The position numbers were made by a program, and so were the translations under genes. Positions 63,395-64,000 of a DNA stretch of 64,000 nucleotides are shown here, piece after piece. The notes beneath the pieces are model-generated. The model was not told where the DNA came from and ran no database searches. It was given only the letters and a program-made list of their open reading frames with translations. Source of the stretch: CAWAND01 sp963727915 (GTDB taxonomy: Bacteria; Chloroflexota; Anaerolineae; Anaerolineales; E44-bin32); the NCBI GenBank assembly GCA_963727915.1, contig CAVSID010000008.1:124001-188000 (forward strand), in the 5' to 3' direction. The number at the start of each line of letters is the position of its first letter. Within the stretch, counting starts at the first letter, position 1.

Positions 63395-64000
63395 CTAGAG
63401 ACCGACTCCGAACAAGCGCCCGATAGCGAAGGTCGCCACGGCCACGCCCATGCCAACCAGGAACATCTCAATCCCACTGCGGATGGCAGGCCGGCCGGTG
63501 AAGATTGCCCGACTGGCCCCCACGGCAAAGTGGGCCAGCATGCTGATGCTAATCCCGATCCAGATGGCAGACGACCCGGTGAAGAAGAGAAATGGAATGA
63601 GAGGGATTACAGCACCGATCCCGGTAGAAATCCCGGTCAGGAGCCCTTCCTGAAGGGGTGTCTGGGAGACCTCGATGTCCAAACCCAGTTCATCCGCCGC
63701 CAACTGGGCCAGCGCAGCCTCGGGTCGTTTCATCAGCGCATCCGCGACTTGACCGGCCTCTTCTTCCGACAAGCCCTTGCGCATGTAGATTTGCTTGAGC
63801 TCGTCTCGCTCCTGCTCCGGCATGTACAGTATTTCGGCGCGTTCCAACCGCAGGTGATGCTCGCGCAGTTCTTGTTCCGACCTCGACGCCAAGAAGGCGC
63901 TAGAGGCCATCGAGAGGGCGTCCGCCAGCAAGCCGGCAAACCCGGTCAACAGGACCAGGTGGGGGCTGATGCTGGCCCCGACGACGCCCATGACCAGGCC
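63395..64000 (-). CDS. VIT1/CCC1-family transporter, N-terminus beyond window
   Basis: About 200 residues seen, open to the window edge. GFAGLLADALSMASSAFLAS is the family second helix with the D-x-x-S-M-x-x-[SG] motif. Next comes a cytoplasmic charged hairpin with LREHHLRLERAEI and MPEQERDELKQIYMRKG, the metal-binding region, then three more helices ending VAVATFAIGRLFGVGL. Members carry iron or manganese. ATG 63991 is internal; residues VGASISPHL continue from upstream membrane sequence. Confidence 0.85.
   Translation of the reverse strand, partial: GLVMGVVGASISPHLVLLTGFAGLLADALSMASSAFLASRSEQELREHHLRLERAEILYMPEQERDELKQIYMRKGLSEEEAGQVADALMKRPEAALAQLAADELGLDIEVSQTPLQEGLLTGISTGIGAVIPLIPFLFFTGSSAIWIGISISMLAHFAVGASRAIFTGRPAIRSGIEMFLVGMGVAVATFAIGRLFGVGL

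Overview
The window is high-GC bacterial DNA. Its gene content fits a Chloroflexota (Anaerolineae-like) organism: a dodecin, CtaG with CopC/CopD, a BMP-type nucleoside transporter, ABC1 kinase, geranylgeranyl-reductase-type flavoprotein, a receptor Ser/Thr kinase and several small Chloroflexi-type lipoproteins. No rRNA, tRNA, CRISPR array, phage or complete insertion sequence was seen. The taxonomic call is an inference from gene content only.

Layout. 1-8.9 kb: partial membrane protein, VOC protein, dodecin, lipoprotein, membrane protein, M48 protease, DUF3597 protein, MFS remnant, RidA, a TetR/CPBP-protease divergent pair with a clear promoter-operator, and a GGDEF protein. 9.3-17.4 kb: a two-gene ABC exporter, an acyltransferase, then MarR exporter locus A (permease, HlyD, two ATPases). 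17.6-20.7 kb: MFS exporter and membrane proteins. 20.7-27.5 kb, minus strand: a copper/cytochrome-oxidase-linked operon running from CtaG through a small membrane protein, a His-rich protein and a secreted protein to a CopC-CopD-cytochrome c fusion and two beta-propeller lipoproteins. 27.7-30 kb: DinB-like, creatininase-like and dienelactone-hydrolase-like proteins. 30.4-33.8 kb: receptor-type kinase with GH99-like and periplasmic-binding sensor modules. 34.2-40.7 kb: TetR exporter locus B, a paralogue of locus A. 40.9-42.6 kb: a PLP sulfur-amino-acid enzyme and a VOC protein. 43.2-52 kb: BMP-type purine/nucleoside ABC transporter followed by xanthine-dehydrogenase-type molybdo-flavoenzyme genes, a purine uptake and oxidation cluster. 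52.1-56.7 kb: NAD-linked formate dehydrogenase whose catalytic subunit has an in-frame TGA at the selenocysteine position with a SECIS hairpin. 57-60 kb: phosphotransferase, UspA and chromate transporter. 60-64 kb: ABC1 kinase, geranylgeranyl-reductase-type protein and a VIT/CCC1 transporter cut by the window end.

Two features run through the whole window. First, ten 18-bp palindromes close to TTGTGAAATTCTTCACAA lie in intergenic positions or over stop codons and never inside a gene; they resemble Rex or CRP/FNR-family sites, yet most sit at gene 3' ends. Second, about twenty genes carry one or more single-base frameshifts with intact coding on both sides, densest at 30-41 kb. This looks more like uncorrected assembly indels than true gene decay, so whole-gene spans are given for these genes.
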